DNA of 64,000 nucleotides. It comes from an uncultured Myxococcales bacterium (GTDB lineage: Bacteria > Myxococcota_A > Polyangia > Polyangiales > Polyangiaceae). Within the stretch, counting starts at the first letter, position 1. Each line of letters starts with the position of its first letter. The notes below the pieces were generated by a model that did no database searches, had not been told where the DNA came from, and saw only the letters and a list, made by a program, of their open reading frames with translations. This document shows, piece after piece, positions 8,737-17,196 of the stretch. The position numbers were made by a program, and so were the translations under genes. The DNA lies in the NCBI GenBank assembly GCA_937949945.1, contig CALFEQ010000121.1, positions 1 through 64,000 on the forward strand, given 5' to 3'.

Positions 8737-9608
8737 GCGGTCACGTCCAGGCGTGCCGTTGGGCCGTCGTCGCGACCTTCCTTCTCCTGGCGACTTCTGC
8801 GAGCGCTGCGCCGGCAGGTCGGCGAGCTCCCGAGCGGCGATCCACGACGAAGCAAGCGTGCGTCGCCGCGCACGAGGAGGCGCAGGAGCTCCGCTCGCAG
8901 AAACGGCTCCATGCCGCCCGCGAGAAGTACCTCGCGTGCGCGCGCGCCGAATGCCCGGTGGTCGTCCGAGAAGAGTGCATCGCGCAGGCCGAGCAGATGG
9001 AGGCGGCTGCGCCGACGCTCACGCTCGAGGCGATCGACGAGCGCGGCGAGAGCGACGCGAACGTGAAGGTGACGCTCGACGGCAAGCTCGTCGCCGAGCG
9101 GCTGACCGGTGCCGCCATCCCCGTCGAGCCCGGCGAGCACGTGCTGCGGTTCGAGCGCGACAGGGATCACGAGGTCGTCGAGCAGCGCGTGCTCGTCGTC
9201 GAAGGCGAGAAGAACCGCAAGGTCGTGGCCGACTTCCAGGCGCTCGCGCCGCAGCCGCCGCCTCGCGAGGCGCCGCCTCCTCCTCGGAAGGTGGAGATCC
9301 CGACGCTCGCGTACGTCGCGGCCGGCGTGGCCGTCCTCGGCCTCGGCTCGTTCACCGCCTTCGCGCTCGCCGGGAGGAGCGAGGAGGACGATCTCGCGAA
9401 GGGCTGCGCGCCTCGCTGCTCCGCAGACGACGTGTCGTCGGTCGAGCGCGCGTACCTCGTCGCGGACGTCTCGCTCGCCGTCGGGCTCGTGGCCGCCGCG
9501 GCGGCCGTCGTGCTCGCGCTGCCGGCGCTCACGTCGAAGTCGAGCCCGGCGCTCGGCAGGAACGCGACGGCTCCGCCATGGCTGCCGCGCACGAGGGTGT
9601 CATGGTGA
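8733..9608 (+). CDS. PEGA-like membrane protein with signal peptide
   Basis: The protein has 291 residues. A signal peptide (VVATFLLLATSASAAPA) is followed by a Cys-containing helical region (CVAAHEEAQELRSQKRL), which looks like half a TPR. A PEGA-type beta domain comes next (VKVTLDGKLVAERLTG..IPVEPGEHVLRF). Two membrane helices near residues 190-212 and 240-268 close the protein, with a short CAPRCS loop between them. I chose GTG at 8733 because it overlaps the kinase stop (GTGA) and has AAGGTGG 7 bases upstream; the ATG at 8727 sits too close to that site. This layout recurs beside myxobacterial kinases and is probably a surface sensor or scaffold for the kinase. Confidence 0.82.
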   Translation: MSGHVQACRWAVVATFLLLATSASAAPAGRRAPERRSTTKQACVAAHEEAQELRSQKRLHAAREKYLACARAECPVVVREECIAQAEQMEAAAPTLTLEAIDERGESDANVKVTLDGKLVAERLTGAAIPVEPGEHVLRFERDRDHEVVEQRVLVVEGEKNRKVVADFQALAPQPPPREAPPPPRKVEIPTLAYVAAGVAVLGLGSFTAFALAGRSEEDDLAKGCAPRCSADDVSSVERAYLVADVSLAVGLVAAAAAVVLALPALTSKSSPALGRNATAPPWLPRTRVSW

Positions 9609-10732
9609 GCGGAGCTTCGATCGTCCGCACCGCGCTGACGAGCGCAGCGTTCGCGGCCGCGCTGTTCGCGTGCACGCTCACGCGTTCGCTCGACTACCTC
9701 ACGGCGGGCGTCGGCGGCGAACTCGACGGAGGCGACGGCGGAGGCGGCGGTGGCGGCGGCACGGATGCTCCGGGTGGAAGTGGAGGTGGAACGGGCGACA
9801 CGATCGCGTCCGGCCAGCTCGGTCCGCGCAACCTGACGCAGGACGATGCGAACCTCTACTGGTCCAACGCGGACGGCGCGATCATGACGGCGCCGAAGGC
9901 GGGCGGCGCCGCGCGCAAGATCGCGTCCGCGCCGCCGCGCGCGGAGATCCGCTGGCTCTCGGCGGATCCCGGCACGGGCGGTCATCTCTGGGTGATCGCG
10001 GGACCGGCCGTGCACCGCGTGAGCAAGGAAGGAGGCGAGCTCGAGCTCGTCGAGGACGAGACGCCGATGCCTCACGCGCTCGCCGTCGACGACGATTATC
10101 TGTTCGTGGCGCACTTCGAGGAGTTCGGGATGGAGTTCGGCCGTCTCGTCCGCTTCTCGAAGCGTCAGCTCTCGAACCGCGTCGTCCTCTCGGACGCGAA
10201 CGACGAGCCGGCCGCGGTCGCGCTCCACGGCGGATCGGTCTTCTGGTCGGGGCTGTTGCCCAACGGGGCGCGTGTCGTGTTCGAGGTCCCGAGGGATGCG
10301 TCGGCCGGCGCCGGCGCGCGTGCAAAGGTCTACGGCGCGCCGGAAGACGACGGCCAGTTCACGCTCATCTGGCCGGACACGGCCGCAGGCTTCGCCGTCG
10401 ACGACGAGGCCGTCTACTACCTGGAGTTGGAGGAAGGAGCGGTCATCTACCGGCTCCCGCGCGACGAAGGCGCCACCCCGACCGAGATCTTCGCCCCGCC
10501 GCGTGAAGGCAAGCCGCGCGGCTTCGCGTTCGACGGCACGAACCTCTACGTCGTGGACGAGCGGGAGAACGGGGCCATCGTCCGCGTGCCGAAGAAGGGG
10601 GGAGACTTCGCGCCCATCGCGTCGAACCTGCGCGTGCCCACGTCCGTCGTGGCAGACTCCTCGTTCGTCTACTTCACCGTCCAAGGCAGCGGGTACGAGC
10701 CGGACGGCGCCGTGCTCCGCGCCGCGAAGTGA
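9602..10732 (+). CDS. Lipoprotein with beta-propeller-like repeats
   Basis: This 376-residue predicted lipoprotein has a hydrophobic leader ending in LFAC, then a flexible Gly-rich spacer (Gly/Asp run, residues 40-65). The body holds repeated units of the type 'anLYWSNADGAI', 'DDDYLFVAHFEE', 'GGSVFWSGLLPNGA', 'DDEAVYYLELEEGAVIY', 'DGTNLYVVDERENGAI' and 'SSFVYFTVQGSG'. This is the YWTD/NHL-like blade pattern of a six-bladed propeller. The ATG (or the next GTG at 9605) overlaps the stop of the preceding gene. It is probably the outer component of the kinase/PEGA trio. The ligand is unknown. Confidence 0.85.
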   Translation: MVSGASIVRTALTSAAFAAALFACTLTRSLDYLTAGVGGELDGGDGGGGGGGGTDAPGGSGGGTGDTIASGQLGPRNLTQDDANLYWSNADGAIMTAPKAGGAARKIASAPPRAEIRWLSADPGTGGHLWVIAGPAVHRVSKEGGELELVEDETPMPHALAVDDDYLFVAHFEEFGMEFGRLVRFSKRQLSNRVVLSDANDEPAAVALHGGSVFWSGLLPNGARVVFEVPRDASAGAGARAKVYGAPEDDGQFTLIWPDTAAGFAVDDEAVYYLELEEGAVIYRLPRDEGATPTEIFAPPREGKPRGFAFDGTNLYVVDERENGAIVRVPKKGGDFAPIASNLRVPTSVVADSSFVYFTVQGSGYEPDGAVLRAAK

Positions 10733-10757
10733 CCCGCGGGTGACGATCGCGCGCTGC

Positions 10758-10790
10758 GCTCGAGCTCGCTCGCCGAAGCCGAGCTCGAGC
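10758..10790. terminator. 11-bp hairpin after the kinase operon
   Basis: Perfect 11-base arms (10758-10768 and 10780-10790) with an 11-base loop lie 26 bases after the lipoprotein stop. There is no T-run, so it may need Rho or act only as an RNA-stabilising end. Confidence 0.4.
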
Positions 10791-10849
10791 ACGGAGACCG
10801 CGGGCCGGTCGGTCGGCGCTCGACGAAGGGGCGAGCGGGGCCGAGGTCG

Positions 10850-10877
10850 TTGACACATCCATCGGGCCGCCTGTAGA
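10850..10877 (+). promoter_or_regulatory. Candidate sigma-70 promoter for the TRAP operon
   Basis: A perfect TTGACA (10850-10855) is followed after 16 bases by TGTAGA (10872-10877), a moderate -10 match. Transcription would start about 5-7 bases before the TatT ATG, giving an almost leaderless mRNA. This fits the lack of a ribosome site before that ATG. It is a motif match only. Confidence 0.4.
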
Positions 10878-10889
10878 CCGTGGCGGCAC

Positions 10890-11840
10890 ATGCGTACCAA
10901 CCTTCTCGCCTTGCTCATCGCCGCGGTGCTCGCCCTTGGCAACACGGGCTGCATCAAGAAGATGATGGTCAACGCGCAGATCCGCGCGACGCGCGTCGGG
11001 GGCGGCGCCATCGACACGATCGGCGACTACGAGGTCGCGCGAGGAGCCGCGGCCGCCGGCGTGCTGCAGTTCGAGGGCATGCACCGCCTGGCCCCGGACA
11101 ACGAGGACGCGCTCTTCTTGCTCCTCCGCGGCTGGACGGGCTGGGGCTACGCCTTCGCGCAGGACGACTACGAGGTCGCGCTGCTCGCCGGCGACGACGA
11201 TGCGGCCGAGTACCACAAGAAGCGCGCGAAGCTCGCGTTCGACCGGGCGATTTCCTACGGCCTCGAGCTCGCCGCGCGGAAGGACAAGGGATTTTCCGAG
11301 GCCCGTAAGAACGTCGACACGATCAAGGCTTGGCTGAAGGAGCACTTCGACGAGCCGGAGGACGCGGAGCTCCTCTACTGGCTCGGGTCGGCGTGGCTCG
11401 CGCGCGTGAACCTCCTGAAGGACGAGCCGGAGTACGTCGCCGACCTCTTCATCGGCGTCGAGATGCTCGAGCGGAGCCGCGAGCTCGATCCGGAGCTGAA
11501 CTACTGGGGCGCCACGTCGCTGCTCGGCGCCTACCACGCCCGCTCCGGTGTGGCTGAGCTCGACGAGGCGAAGAAGCTCCTCGAGCTGGCGATGGAGAAG
11601 ACGCAGCGGAAATCTCTCGGCATCCTGCTCAATTACGCGAGGTACGCGTGCGTCAAGTCGGACCAGGCTCTCTACGAGAAGACGCTGAACGAGATCCTCG
11701 CCGCGGAGGATCCCGATCCGAACAACCGGCTCCAGAACGCGATCGCGAAGCGGCGGGCGAAGCGCGCCCTCACGAAGGCCGCGATGGAGGACTGCGGCTT
11801 TACGCCGTCCGAGACAAAGTCCGCAGATTCCAGCAACTAA
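10890..11840 (+). CDS. TRAP transporter TatT-family lipoprotein
   Basis: This 316-residue lipoprotein (leader with lipobox NTGC, Cys near residue 21) is all-helical and TPR-like. The segments YEVARGAAAAGVLQFEGMHRLAPDN, LFLLLRGWTGWGYAFAQDDYE and LLYWLGSAWLARVNLL are typical of the TatT (T-component) family. TatT forms a trimeric periplasmic scaffold that binds the TRAP solute-binding protein and may pass it hydrophobic or carboxylate ligands. Its place just before dctP, dctQ and dctM genes supports the call. There is no evident ribosome site; see the promoter entry. Confidence 0.9.
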   Translation: MRTNLLALLIAAVLALGNTGCIKKMMVNAQIRATRVGGGAIDTIGDYEVARGAAAAGVLQFEGMHRLAPDNEDALFLLLRGWTGWGYAFAQDDYEVALLAGDDDAAEYHKKRAKLAFDRAISYGLELAARKDKGFSEARKNVDTIKAWLKEHFDEPEDAELLYWLGSAWLARVNLLKDEPEYVADLFIGVEMLERSRELDPELNYWGATSLLGAYHARSGVAELDEAKKLLELAMEKTQRKSLGILLNYARYACVKSDQALYEKTLNEILAAEDPDPNNRLQNAIAKRRAKRALTKAAMEDCGFTPSETKSADSSN

Positions 11841-12039
11841 GCGCCCTGTCCGCGTGACGTCTCGCGGCGTCCCCTCGGACGGCGCGCGGCGGGTGGAAAA
11901 GCGCGATCCACTTGGGAAAAAGCACGGGACGACCTCGACCGCGGGTGGCAGAATGCGTCGCCGGGCAGGGCCGTCCAAGTCCATGCCCCGACGTGCCTCA
12001 CGCACGGTCGTGTGGCCGGTACGAGAAGGAGAAGTCTTC

Positions 12040-13050
12040 ATGCTTCGAAGGTTGATGGTCGTCGTCGCCGTGGCGCTCGCTACGCTCGGCATCACGAAGA
12101 CCGCGTCGGCTGACGCGAGAGAGATCAAGCTGGGGACGGTCGCGCCGAAGGACTCGGCGTGGGGCAAGGTCTTCAGCGCCTGGTCGAAGGCCGTGGCGGA
12201 GGAGAGCAACGGCGGGCTGAAGCTCACGTGGTTCTACGCCGGCTCGAAGGGCGACGAGATCGCCATGGTCGGCAAGATGCGGAGCAAGGAGCTCGACGCT
12301 GCGGCCATCACGGGCACCGGCCTCGCACAAATCTGGCCGCACATCAGCGCGCTCCAGATGCCGGGTCTCTTCCAGACCTGGGCGAAGCTCGACGCGGTCC
12401 GTGACAAGGTCTCGCCGAAGTTCGACAAGGAGTTCGCGGCGCAGGGCTTCGTCATCCTCGGCAAGGGTGACGTCGGCATGGCGCGCATCATGTCGCGCGG
12501 CGCCGCGGTGCGCGTCCCGAACGACCTGAAGAAGATGCACCCGTTCTACATCGCGGGTGATCCCATCGGGCAGAAGTTCCTCGAGACCATCGGCGTCCCG
12601 TCGCCGAAGGCCCTCGCGGTCCCGGCGATCCTGCCGGCGGTCTCGGCTCGAGGCGCGGGCGCCGTCGACGTCATCAACTCGCCCGCGATCGCGGCCGAGC
12701 AGCTCGGCTGGGCGCCGCACATGGATCACATCAACACGATGGTGAGCGGCATCGGCATCGGCGCCCTCGTCATGAACAAGGAGACGTTCGACAGCCTCCC
12801 GGCGGACGCGAAGGCGCTCCTCGAGCGGACCGGCAAGAACACCGGTCGCCTGCTCACCGACCGCATCCGCGCCATCGACAACAGCGCCTACGAGCGCTTC
12901 AAGAAGAGCAAGACGGTCGTCGAGATCAACGACACCGAGAAGAAGGCTTGGGACGAGGTCTTCGCCAAGGTGCGCAACGCGCTCAAGGCGGAGGGCAAGA
13001 TCCGGGCAGACGTCGTCGACGAGGTCGTGAAGGCCGCTGGCGGCAGCTGA
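12040..13050 (+). CDS. TRAP transporter solute-binding protein, DctP family
   Basis: This is the periplasmic receptor of the TRAP transporter, 336 residues. A clear signal peptide (cleavage after KTASA, near residue 24) precedes the DctP fold: KLGTVAPKDSAWGKVFSAW at the first strand-helix, then WFYAGSKGDEIAMVGKMRSKELDAA, and GAGAVDVINSPAIAAEQLGW at the ligand-closing segment. The usual ligand-carboxylate arginine is probably Arg in 'VGMARIMSRG'. A strong AGAAGGAGAAG ribosome site lies just before the ATG, so it should be well translated. A terminator-like hairpin separates it from the permease genes. The substrate is likely an organic acid, but it is not readable from the sequence. Confidence 0.92.
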   Translation: MLRRLMVVVAVALATLGITKTASADAREIKLGTVAPKDSAWGKVFSAWSKAVAEESNGGLKLTWFYAGSKGDEIAMVGKMRSKELDAAAITGTGLAQIWPHISALQMPGLFQTWAKLDAVRDKVSPKFDKEFAAQGFVILGKGDVGMARIMSRGAAVRVPNDLKKMHPFYIAGDPIGQKFLETIGVPSPKALAVPAILPAVSARGAGAVDVINSPAIAAEQLGWAPHMDHINTMVSGIGIGALVMNKETFDSLPADAKALLERTGKNTGRLLTDRIRAIDNSAYERFKKSKTVVEINDTEKKAWDEVFAKVRNALKAEGKIRADVVDEVVKAAGGS

Positions 13051-13101
13051 TCGCGTCGGCGAAGCCGACGACCCGTGCGCCGCCGAGCGCGGCGCCGACC
13101 G

Positions 13102-13140
13102 AGAGGCCTCGGGGCATGCGTCCCGAGGCCTCTTTCGTTC
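13102..13140 (+). terminator. Hairpin with T-rich tail between dctP and dctQ
   Basis: Perfect 12-base arms (13102-13113 and 13122-13133) with an 8-base loop are followed by TTTCGTTCTC. A second, smaller hairpin (arms 13054-13060 and 13064-13070, GAA loop) precedes it. This looks like a leaky terminator that would lower permease expression relative to the binding protein, a common arrangement in binding-protein transporters. Confidence 0.65.
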
Positions 13141-13256
13141 TCGCGCACGTTCACGCGGCCCGTGGCAGGACGAGGGCCGTGGGAGGCGTAGCCCAGCCGT
13201 CCGCTGCCTGCTTTGTGCGTGTAGGTGGCCGACCTCGTGTACCCTCCCGTTCTGGG

Positions 13257-14717
13257 ATGGCAGACGAGGAAAAGCCGGCCAAGGACGAGCCGGGCGCGCA
13301 AACCGACGACGCCGGCGGCGCCGAGCCCTCGCGCGACTCGCGGGACGCCGGCGGCGCCGAGGCCGAAACGAAGGCGAAGCCCGACGCGGAGGCCGAGGCG
13401 AAGGCGAAGGCCGACGCCGAGGGCGCCGACGCGGAGAAGAAGGACGAGCCCGAGGCCGAGGAGAAGTCGAAGCCCGAGGCCGAGGAGGAGAAGTCGGCGA
13501 AGGACGAGGACGAGCCCGCCGCGGCCGCGGAGAAGTCCGCCGCGGCCGAGGACAAACCCGCTCCGTCCTCCGACGAAGGTGACAAGGCCGCGTGGGGCGC
13601 ACCGCTCGCGAAGCTCGATCGTGCATGGACGGCGCTCGAGGCGCGCCTCTGCGCGGCGGTCCTCGTCGCCGAGATCGTCACCCTCGTCTTCTGGATCGGG
13701 ATCCGGGCGCTCTCCGCGACGGGACGCGAGGGGCCGGGCATGATCTTCCGCGTGCTGCTGACGGCGGCTGCCTTCGGCGTCGTCGCGCACCTGGCGTCGA
13801 AGAAGCACCCGCGGCACGAGATCATCACGACCGCGGCCACGCTCACGGGCGCCGTCTTGGGCACGCGCTGGGGCGAGGCGGGCACGACGTACTTCTCGAA
13901 CCTGTTCGCGTGGCTCCAGAACTCGTCGATCCTCGTGTTCTTCGGCGGCGTCAGCGAGCTCGCGAAGCGGCTGACGCTGTGGCTCGCGCTCCTCGGCGCG
14001 TCGCTCGCGACGGCGCAGGGCAAGCACATCAACGTCGACTTCGCGATGCGCTTTCTCAAGCCGAAGGCGCGCGTGCCCGTCGCCGTGATCGGATGGCTCG
14101 CCGCCGCGGTCGTCTCGATCTCGGCGTCGTGGGGCTTCTTCGACTACGTCTGCGTCGAGGAGCTTCGCGCGCCGCCGACGATCGCGTGCCCGGACGACGA
14201 GACGAAGCGCTGCCCGGCGCCGCCCGGGACGAAGTTCGAGAAGGTGATGTCGGTCACGCGCCGGAACATGTTCCTCGCGGGCCGCCAGCTCTCGCTCGAC
14301 CTGCGCTCGCTGCCGAAGGTCCTGACGGGCACGCCCTACAACCAGTGGATGACGCCGCAACAGTGGAACGAATGGCTCCGCGGCGGCGACTGGGACAGCC
14401 ACTTCAAGACGGAGGACTGGAAGGCGTTCGAGCTGCCGGAGGACGGCAGCATCGACTTCCGCAACCCGTCCGTCACGGCGATCCCCGGCGGTACGGAGGC
14501 CATTCCGAAGCTGCTCGTCCCGCTCCTGAACCTCGTGTTCGCGTGGGGCCTCTTCGTCATCGGCATCCGTTTCATCTTGCGCTCGCTGCTCGCCCTCGCC
14601 GGATGGGTGAAGGTCGACCCCGCGGCGGCGCACGGTGACGACGACCTGGCCCACGCCCACGACCACTCGCCCGAGGCCGAGATGGCCGAGGCCCGGATGA
14701 AGGAGACGCACTCGTGA
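13257..14717 (+). CDS. TRAP small permease (DctQ) with long charged N-terminal extension
   Basis: This is the small membrane subunit of the TRAP transporter, but with 486 residues it is more than twice the normal length. Residues 1-115 are a disordered Ala/Glu/Lys/Asp tract. Membrane helices follow near 131-152, 163-180, 221-245 and 265-285. A soluble loop of about 120 residues then holds three cysteines (ACPDDETKRCPAP and an earlier Cys). A final helix (KLLVPLLNLVFAWGLFVIGI) and a His/Asp-rich tail (HGDDDLAHAHDH) end the protein. The helix pair around GKHINVDFAMRFL carries the DctQ signature. The ATG has only a weak ribosome site. It overlaps the dctM start by 4 bases. Confidence 0.87.
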   Translation: MADEEKPAKDEPGAQTDDAGGAEPSRDSRDAGGAEAETKAKPDAEAEAKAKADAEGADAEKKDEPEAEEKSKPEAEEEKSAKDEDEPAAAAEKSAAAEDKPAPSSDEGDKAAWGAPLAKLDRAWTALEARLCAAVLVAEIVTLVFWIGIRALSATGREGPGMIFRVLLTAAAFGVVAHLASKKHPRHEIITTAATLTGAVLGTRWGEAGTTYFSNLFAWLQNSSILVFFGGVSELAKRLTLWLALLGASLATAQGKHINVDFAMRFLKPKARVPVAVIGWLAAAVVSISASWGFFDYVCVEELRAPPTIACPDDETKRCPAPPGTKFEKVMSVTRRNMFLAGRQLSLDLRSLPKVLTGTPYNQWMTPQQWNEWLRGGDWDSHFKTEDWKAFELPEDGSIDFRNPSVTAIPGGTEAIPKLLVPLLNLVFAWGLFVIGIRFILRSLLALAGWVKVDPAAAHGDDDLAHAHDHSPEAEMAEARMKETHS

Positions 14718-16507
14718 GCGCCACCGTTCGTGAGGACACGCCCAGCCCGAAGGCGGCGCGCGCCGCGTTCGGTGCGATCGGCGCGGTCGTCGCCGTGCTC
14801 GGCGCGTGGGGCGGAGCGCTCGTCGCGCTCGTCGGCGCGCTCGCTCTCTTCGGCGCGCCGCTCTTCGCGGTGATGGGAGGGGCCGCCGAGATCGCGTGGC
14901 TGACGCACCCGCAGCCGGATCAGCAGGTGCTGCGTCGTCTCGCCTCCGACGTCTTCGGCCCCTACTTCGCCGGCTCGCCCATCATCACGACGATCCCGCT
15001 GTTCACCTTCGTCGGCTACCTGATGGCCGAGTCGAAGACGCCGGAGCGGCTCGTGCGCGCGGCGAGCGCGTGGCTCGGATGGATGCCGGGTGGCCTCGCG
15101 ATCGTGTGCGTGATCGCGAGCGCCATCTTCACGCTCTTCACCGGCGGCAGCGGCGTCACCATCATCGCCGTCGGCGGCCTGCTCCTGCCTGCGCTCCGCA
15201 AGAGCGGCTACTCGGAGAAGTTCTCGCTCGGCCTCGTCACGACGGGCGGCTCGCTCGGCCTCCTTCTGCCCTGGGCGCTGCCGCTGCTCGTGTACGCGAT
15301 GATCACGGGCCTCGACTTCCAGCTCGTGAACAAGGCCGTCCTCCTGCCGGGCGTCCTCGTCCTCCTCTTCCTCGCCATCTACTGCGTCTACGTCGGCATC
15401 CGGGAGAACATCCCGCGCCGGCCGTTCGACTTGAAGGAGGCCCTCGCAGCGACGTGGGACTTCAAGTGGGAGATGGGCGTCTTCTTGCTGCTCATCGTGA
15501 GCATCAAGAGCCAGCTCGCCGGGATCGACGAGGCGGCCGGTCTCATCGCCGCGTACACGCTCGCGATCGAGGTCTGGATCTACAAGGACCTCTCCCTGAA
15601 GAAGGACCTCGTGCGCATCGCGCGAGGATCGATGTCGCTCGCCGGCGCCGTCATCCTCATCCTCGCGATGGCGAACGCGCTCGTCAGCTACGTCGGCGAC
15701 GAGCACCTGCCGGACAAGGTGCTCGAAGCGATGCTCCGCATCGGCTTCGACAAGACCTGGCAGTTCCTGATCGTGATGAACGTGTTCCTGCTCGTCCTCG
15801 GGATGATCATGGACGGGTTCAGCGCGATCCTGGTCGCCGTCCCGCTCGTCCTTCCGTTCGCGGCGCACTTCGGCCTCGGGCCGTTCCACGTCGCGATCAT
15901 GTTCGTCCTGAACCTCGAGCTCGCGTTCTCGTGCCCGCCGTTGGGCCTGAACCTGTTCATCTCGAGCTTCCGGTTCAACCGCCCCGTCATCAGCCTGTAC
16001 CGCGTCGCGATGCCGTTCGTCGGCATCCTCGCGTTCGCGCTGCTCATCGTCACGTACGTGCCGCGTCTCTCCAACCAGCTCGTGCTCGACGACATCCGGA
16101 AGTGGCGTGAGCAGGCGGAGAAGGAGGGCCGCGTGCCGAGCGAGGCGTGGTTCCTCGAGTGCGTCCAGCTCGATCGCAACAACCCGAAACCCTGCACCGA
16201 GGAAGACAAGCAGAAGTACCCGAACGGCCAGATGCCCGAGCCGCCGACCCCGGAGGACGGCACGGGCACGGGTACGGAGCCGGCCGGCGAGGACGAGGAA
16301 GATCTCGACGCGCTCATCAAAGGCGGCGCCGACGGAGATGCGACCCCGAAGGCGCCGGGCCAGGAGTCGGAGGACGACATCCTCGCGGCCATCAAGGGCG
16401 GCTCGAGCGACGAGGACGCCGGCGCCGCCGAAGAGGCTCCGAAGCCGAAGTCGAAGATGGGGCAGGAGAGCGAGGAGGACCTGATGGACCTCATCAAAGG
16501 CAACTGA
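14714..16507 (+). CDS. TRAP large permease (DctM) with repeated C-terminal motif
   Basis: This is the large membrane subunit that moves the solute with Na+ or H+. It has 597 residues and about 12 hydrophobic segments. Family features include GSPIITTIPLFTFVGYLMAES, FTGGSGVTIIAVGGLLLPAL (the Na+ site region) and AFSCPPLGLNLFISS. It starts at GTG overlapping the dctQ stop (GTGA). After the last helix (about residue 445) an extra tail of some 150 residues is acidic and disordered. It ends with three spaced copies of an '(E/D)(E/D)DxxxxIKG' motif at 528-538, 553-563 and 587-597. Ordinary DctM proteins end soon after the last helix, so this tail is unusual. Confidence 0.93.
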   Translation: MSATVREDTPSPKAARAAFGAIGAVVAVLGAWGGALVALVGALALFGAPLFAVMGGAAEIAWLTHPQPDQQVLRRLASDVFGPYFAGSPIITTIPLFTFVGYLMAESKTPERLVRAASAWLGWMPGGLAIVCVIASAIFTLFTGGSGVTIIAVGGLLLPALRKSGYSEKFSLGLVTTGGSLGLLLPWALPLLVYAMITGLDFQLVNKAVLLPGVLVLLFLAIYCVYVGIRENIPRRPFDLKEALAATWDFKWEMGVFLLLIVSIKSQLAGIDEAAGLIAAYTLAIEVWIYKDLSLKKDLVRIARGSMSLAGAVILILAMANALVSYVGDEHLPDKVLEAMLRIGFDKTWQFLIVMNVFLLVLGMIMDGFSAILVAVPLVLPFAAHFGLGPFHVAIMFVLNLELAFSCPPLGLNLFISSFRFNRPVISLYRVAMPFVGILAFALLIVTYVPRLSNQLVLDDIRKWREQAEKEGRVPSEAWFLECVQLDRNNPKPCTEEDKQKYPNGQMPEPPTPEDGTGTGTEPAGEDEEDLDALIKGGADGDATPKAPGQESEDDILAAIKGGSSDEDAGAAEEAPKPKSKMGQESEEDLMDLIKGN

Positions 16508-16536
16508 GCTCTCCTCGAAGCGACAGGGTGCGATTC

Positions 16537-17139
16537 ATGTACAAGCTGCAAGTCCTCACCGCGGCGCTGCTCACTGCACACGTCGCCGGCTGTTCGAAGA
16601 AGGAGACGACGCCCGCGTCGACGACGAACATCGAGCCCGCGCCGGGCGTGCAGGTCGCGACGTTGACGGTCACCTCTCCGTCCTTCCCGTCGAACGGCGC
16701 CATGCCGTCGAAGTACACGTGCGAAGGTGAGGACACGTCTCCCGCGATCGCGTGGAGCGAGCCTCCGCAGGGTACGAAGAGCATCGCGGTCATCGTCGAC
16801 GATCCCGACGCGCCCGACCCGGCGGCCCCGAAGCAAGTCTTCGTGCACTGGGTCCTCTACGACATCCCGCCGACCACGCGCGAGATCCCCGAGGGGGCGA
16901 AGAACGCGGCCAGCATCGGCGGCGGGGCGCGGGACGGGAGGAGCGACTTCGGCCGTACCGGATGGGGCGGACCGTGCCCGCCGAAGGGGCGCCACCGCTA
17001 CTTCCACAAGGTGTACGCGCTCGACACCGTGCTGTCGGACCTGAAGGAGCCGACGAAGGCCGAGCTCGAGAAGGCGATGAGCGGTCATGTGCTCGCGAGG
17101 GGCGAGCTCGTCGGGACGTACGAGAAAGAGGAAAAATGA
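16537..17139 (+). CDS. YbhB/YbcL-type PEBP-like lipoprotein
   Basis: This 200-residue protein of the phosphatidylethanolamine-binding (Raf-kinase-inhibitor-like) family has a lipobox leader (AHVAGC). The ligand-pocket motifs are present: KYTCEGEDTSPAIAWS, VDDPDAPD, FVHWVLYDIPP and GRHRYFHKVYALD. The bacterial YbhB group has no firmly known substrate. Export as a lipoprotein would place it in the periplasm. ATG has an AGGG 8 bases upstream; GTG at 16528 is an alternative that would only add three residues. It follows the TRAP operon by 29 bases and may be co-transcribed. Confidence 0.92.
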   Translation: MYKLQVLTAALLTAHVAGCSKKETTPASTTNIEPAPGVQVATLTVTSPSFPSNGAMPSKYTCEGEDTSPAIAWSEPPQGTKSIAVIVDDPDAPDPAAPKQVFVHWVLYDIPPTTREIPEGAKNAASIGGGARDGRSDFGRTGWGGPCPPKGRHRYFHKVYALDTVLSDLKEPTKAELEKAMSGHVLARGELVGTYEKEEK

Positions 17140-17196
17140 TCTCTTCCGGCGCACGTCGTTGAACACGCCGGCCCCGTCCCGCCTTAGATTGGCATC

